Of a DNA stretch of 14,556 nt, positions 14,152 to 14,556 are shown in pieces. Under the pieces are notes generated by a model. The model did no database searches. It saw nothing but the letters and a program-made list of their open reading frames with translations, and was not told the DNA's origin. Both the position numbers and the translations under genes were made by a program. Source of the stretch: JBBFMJ01 sp037441225 (GTDB lineage Bacteria; Acidobacteriota; Thermoanaerobaculia; UBA2201); contig JBBISU010000081.1 in NCBI GenBank assembly GCA_037441225.1, forward strand, positions 1-14,556, given 5' to 3'. The number at the start of each line of letters is the position of its first letter. Position 1 is the stretch's first letter.

Positions 14152-14298
14152 ATGTATTTTTATAGAAAAAAGTCTTTAATAATGATTTTTACAACTTATA
14201 TCTATACTTTTTGCTTTTCTCAAGAAAAGGAAGAAGGGTGTAAAGGCAATCAATTATTTAACCAGAAAAATGAAACTAAAATTAAAATATCATTTTAA
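14152..14298 (+). CDS. Doubtful 48-codon ORF with signal-peptide-like N-terminus
   Basis: The ORF runs ATG 14152 to TAA 14296-14298 and encodes 48 residues: MYFYRKKS, then a hydrophobic stretch (LIMIFTTYIYTFCFSQ), then a short polar tail (EKEEGCKGNQLFNQKNETK, IKISF). The basic start, hydrophobic core and FCFSQ look like a secretion signal or a single membrane anchor. An alternative start is Met11 (14182). No Shine-Dalgarno is present at either start. It could be a small exported peptide, the remnant 5' end of a decayed secreted-protein gene, or chance. I recognise no family and regard it as about one in three to be real. Confidence 0.3.
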   Translation: MYFYRKKSLIMIFTTYIYTFCFSQEKEEGCKGNQLFNQKNETKIKISF

Positions 14299-14347
14299 AA
14301 AAACTCCTTTTTCGTATAATAAAGGCTTTAAAGAAGTAGAAATATTT

Positions 14348-14374
14348 GTAGGGGCTTTAGCTTGTCTTATCCTG
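14348..14374 (+). repeat. GTAGGGG repeat unit 1
   Basis: GTAGGGG, a variable 5-6 nt, then GCTTGTC and a C-rich end (TTATCCTG). It is in direct orientation with units 2 and 3 and is the most decayed at its 3' end. Confidence 0.55.
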
Positions 14375-14424
14375 TTTGTTTTACGCGTTTTGTAAGCAGA
14401 TCTTTAAATTTTCTATTTTTTTCT

Positions 14425-14452
14425 GTAGGGGAAGATGCTTGTCGTCGCCCAC
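14425..14452 (+). repeat. GTAGGGG repeat unit 2
   Basis: GTAGGGG followed by AAGAT, GCTTGTC and GTCGCCCAC. It starts 77 bp after unit 1 and shares the GTAGGGG-N5-GCTTGTC-N3-CCC layout with it. Confidence 0.55.
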
Positions 14453-14488
14453 AACATTCGAATAATACAATAAGATTTGCTTTTTTTC

Positions 14489-14548
14489 GTAGGGGCTTCA
14501 GTTTATTCAGCCCGATTATTTACGGGTCGTGCAAGATAAGACCCCTAC
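14489..14548. repeat. 60-bp imperfect palindrome with GTAGGGG / CCCCTAC ends
   Basis: Unit 3 (14489-14514, direct) faces unit 4 (14523-14548, inverted). Each is 26 nt, with perfect 7-bp tips GTAGGGG/CCCCTAC (14489-14495, 14542-14548) and a perfect inner stem CCCG/CGGG (14511-14514, 14523-14526) around the 8-nt loop ATTATTTA. The middle of the arms is mismatched. This looks like a degenerate miniature inverted-repeat element or REP-like palindrome. As a transcription terminator it is poor, because no T run follows. Confidence 0.65.
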
Positions 14549-14556
14549 ACTGCTGC

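Larger units (their letters stand above)
14299..14556. other. Terminal intergenic stretch with a palindromic repeat cluster
   Basis: No protein-coding signal is seen. The first ~50 bp are plain AT-rich sequence. From 14348 on there are four GTAGGGG-tipped units (described separately), and base composition becomes visibly richer in G+C (for example GTCGTCGCCC, CGGGTCGTGC) than anywhere else in the window. The cluster seems to continue past the window end. Confidence 0.6.

Noticed and set aside
14146..14161. Hairpin AAAAATA-TG-TATTTTT as terminator of the SBBP gene
   Set aside because: The stem is entirely A:T with a 2-nt loop, would be too weak, and such pairings are expected by chance in this DNA. 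It also overlaps the small ORF start.
14348..14556. CRISPR array made of the GTAGGGG units
   Set aside because: Only four units, differing in sequence, unevenly spaced, and one inverted. The palindromic layout fits a miniature repeat element instead.
14440..14556. tRNA or other structured RNA gene in the GC-richer tail
   Set aside because: I found no T-loop GGTTCGAATCC-like block, acceptor pairing or CCA. The structure seen is explained by the inverted GTAGGGG units.

Overview
This is a strongly AT-rich bacterial chromosome segment. It is gene-dense, with many overlapping or nearly abutting genes. It contains no RNA genes, phage genes, insertion sequences or CRISPR. Family content points to a Gram-negative-type bacterium with secreted and lipid-anchored proteins. 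The large protein at the right end combines an SBBP N-terminal domain, SBBP repeats, a PKD domain and a 'TDLGI...SRIYN..GTYGQ...RTNIGF...ASVID' C-terminal module that I associate with Acidobacteriota and relatives such as Aminicenantes. With the FHA-type sigma-54 activator, this makes a low-GC Acidobacteriota-like lineage my best guess, at low to moderate confidence.

Left part (31-6367, all minus strand). Transcription runs from a MarR-type regulator through meaB, mce, a 108-residue unknown protein, a putative lipoprotein, a PlsC acyltransferase, a fused ADP-forming acyl-CoA synthetase and rsmI. Spacing is very tight from marR to the synthetase; rsmI follows after 52 bp. MeaB and Mce belong to the methylmalonyl-CoA pathway, and the synthetase can turn an acyl-CoA into acid plus ATP. 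The block reads as propionyl/methylmalonyl-CoA metabolism under a MarR regulator, although the mutase itself is not in the window.

Middle (6368-8074). A 57-bp divergent promoter region separates marR from an FHA / sigma-54 AAA+ / Fis-type activator. Both promoters look like extended -10 elements placed to give leaderless mRNAs. A 16-bp palindrome covers the activator's -10. The activator has a degenerate GAFTGA loop.

Right part (8075-14298). A minus-strand pair encodes a propeller-Y_Y_Y-GGDEF sensor (diguanylate cyclase) and a small secreted DUF2914 protein. Divergent from it is the 948-residue secreted SBBP/PKD protein. The regions upstream of the sensor and the SBBP gene carry the same kind of extended -10 elements. 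The last ~435 bp hold one doubtful 48-codon ORF and a cluster of GTAGGGG-tipped imperfect palindromes, richer in G+C than the rest, which resemble a miniature dispersed repeat family.

No complete new defence or mobile system is visible. The items best worth following are the leaderless divergent promoter and palindrome, the four-Cys tail on the MarR protein, the beta-alpha order of the acyl-CoA synthetase, the degenerate GAFTGA loop, the unknown 108-residue protein in the methylmalonyl operon, and the terminal repeat cluster.
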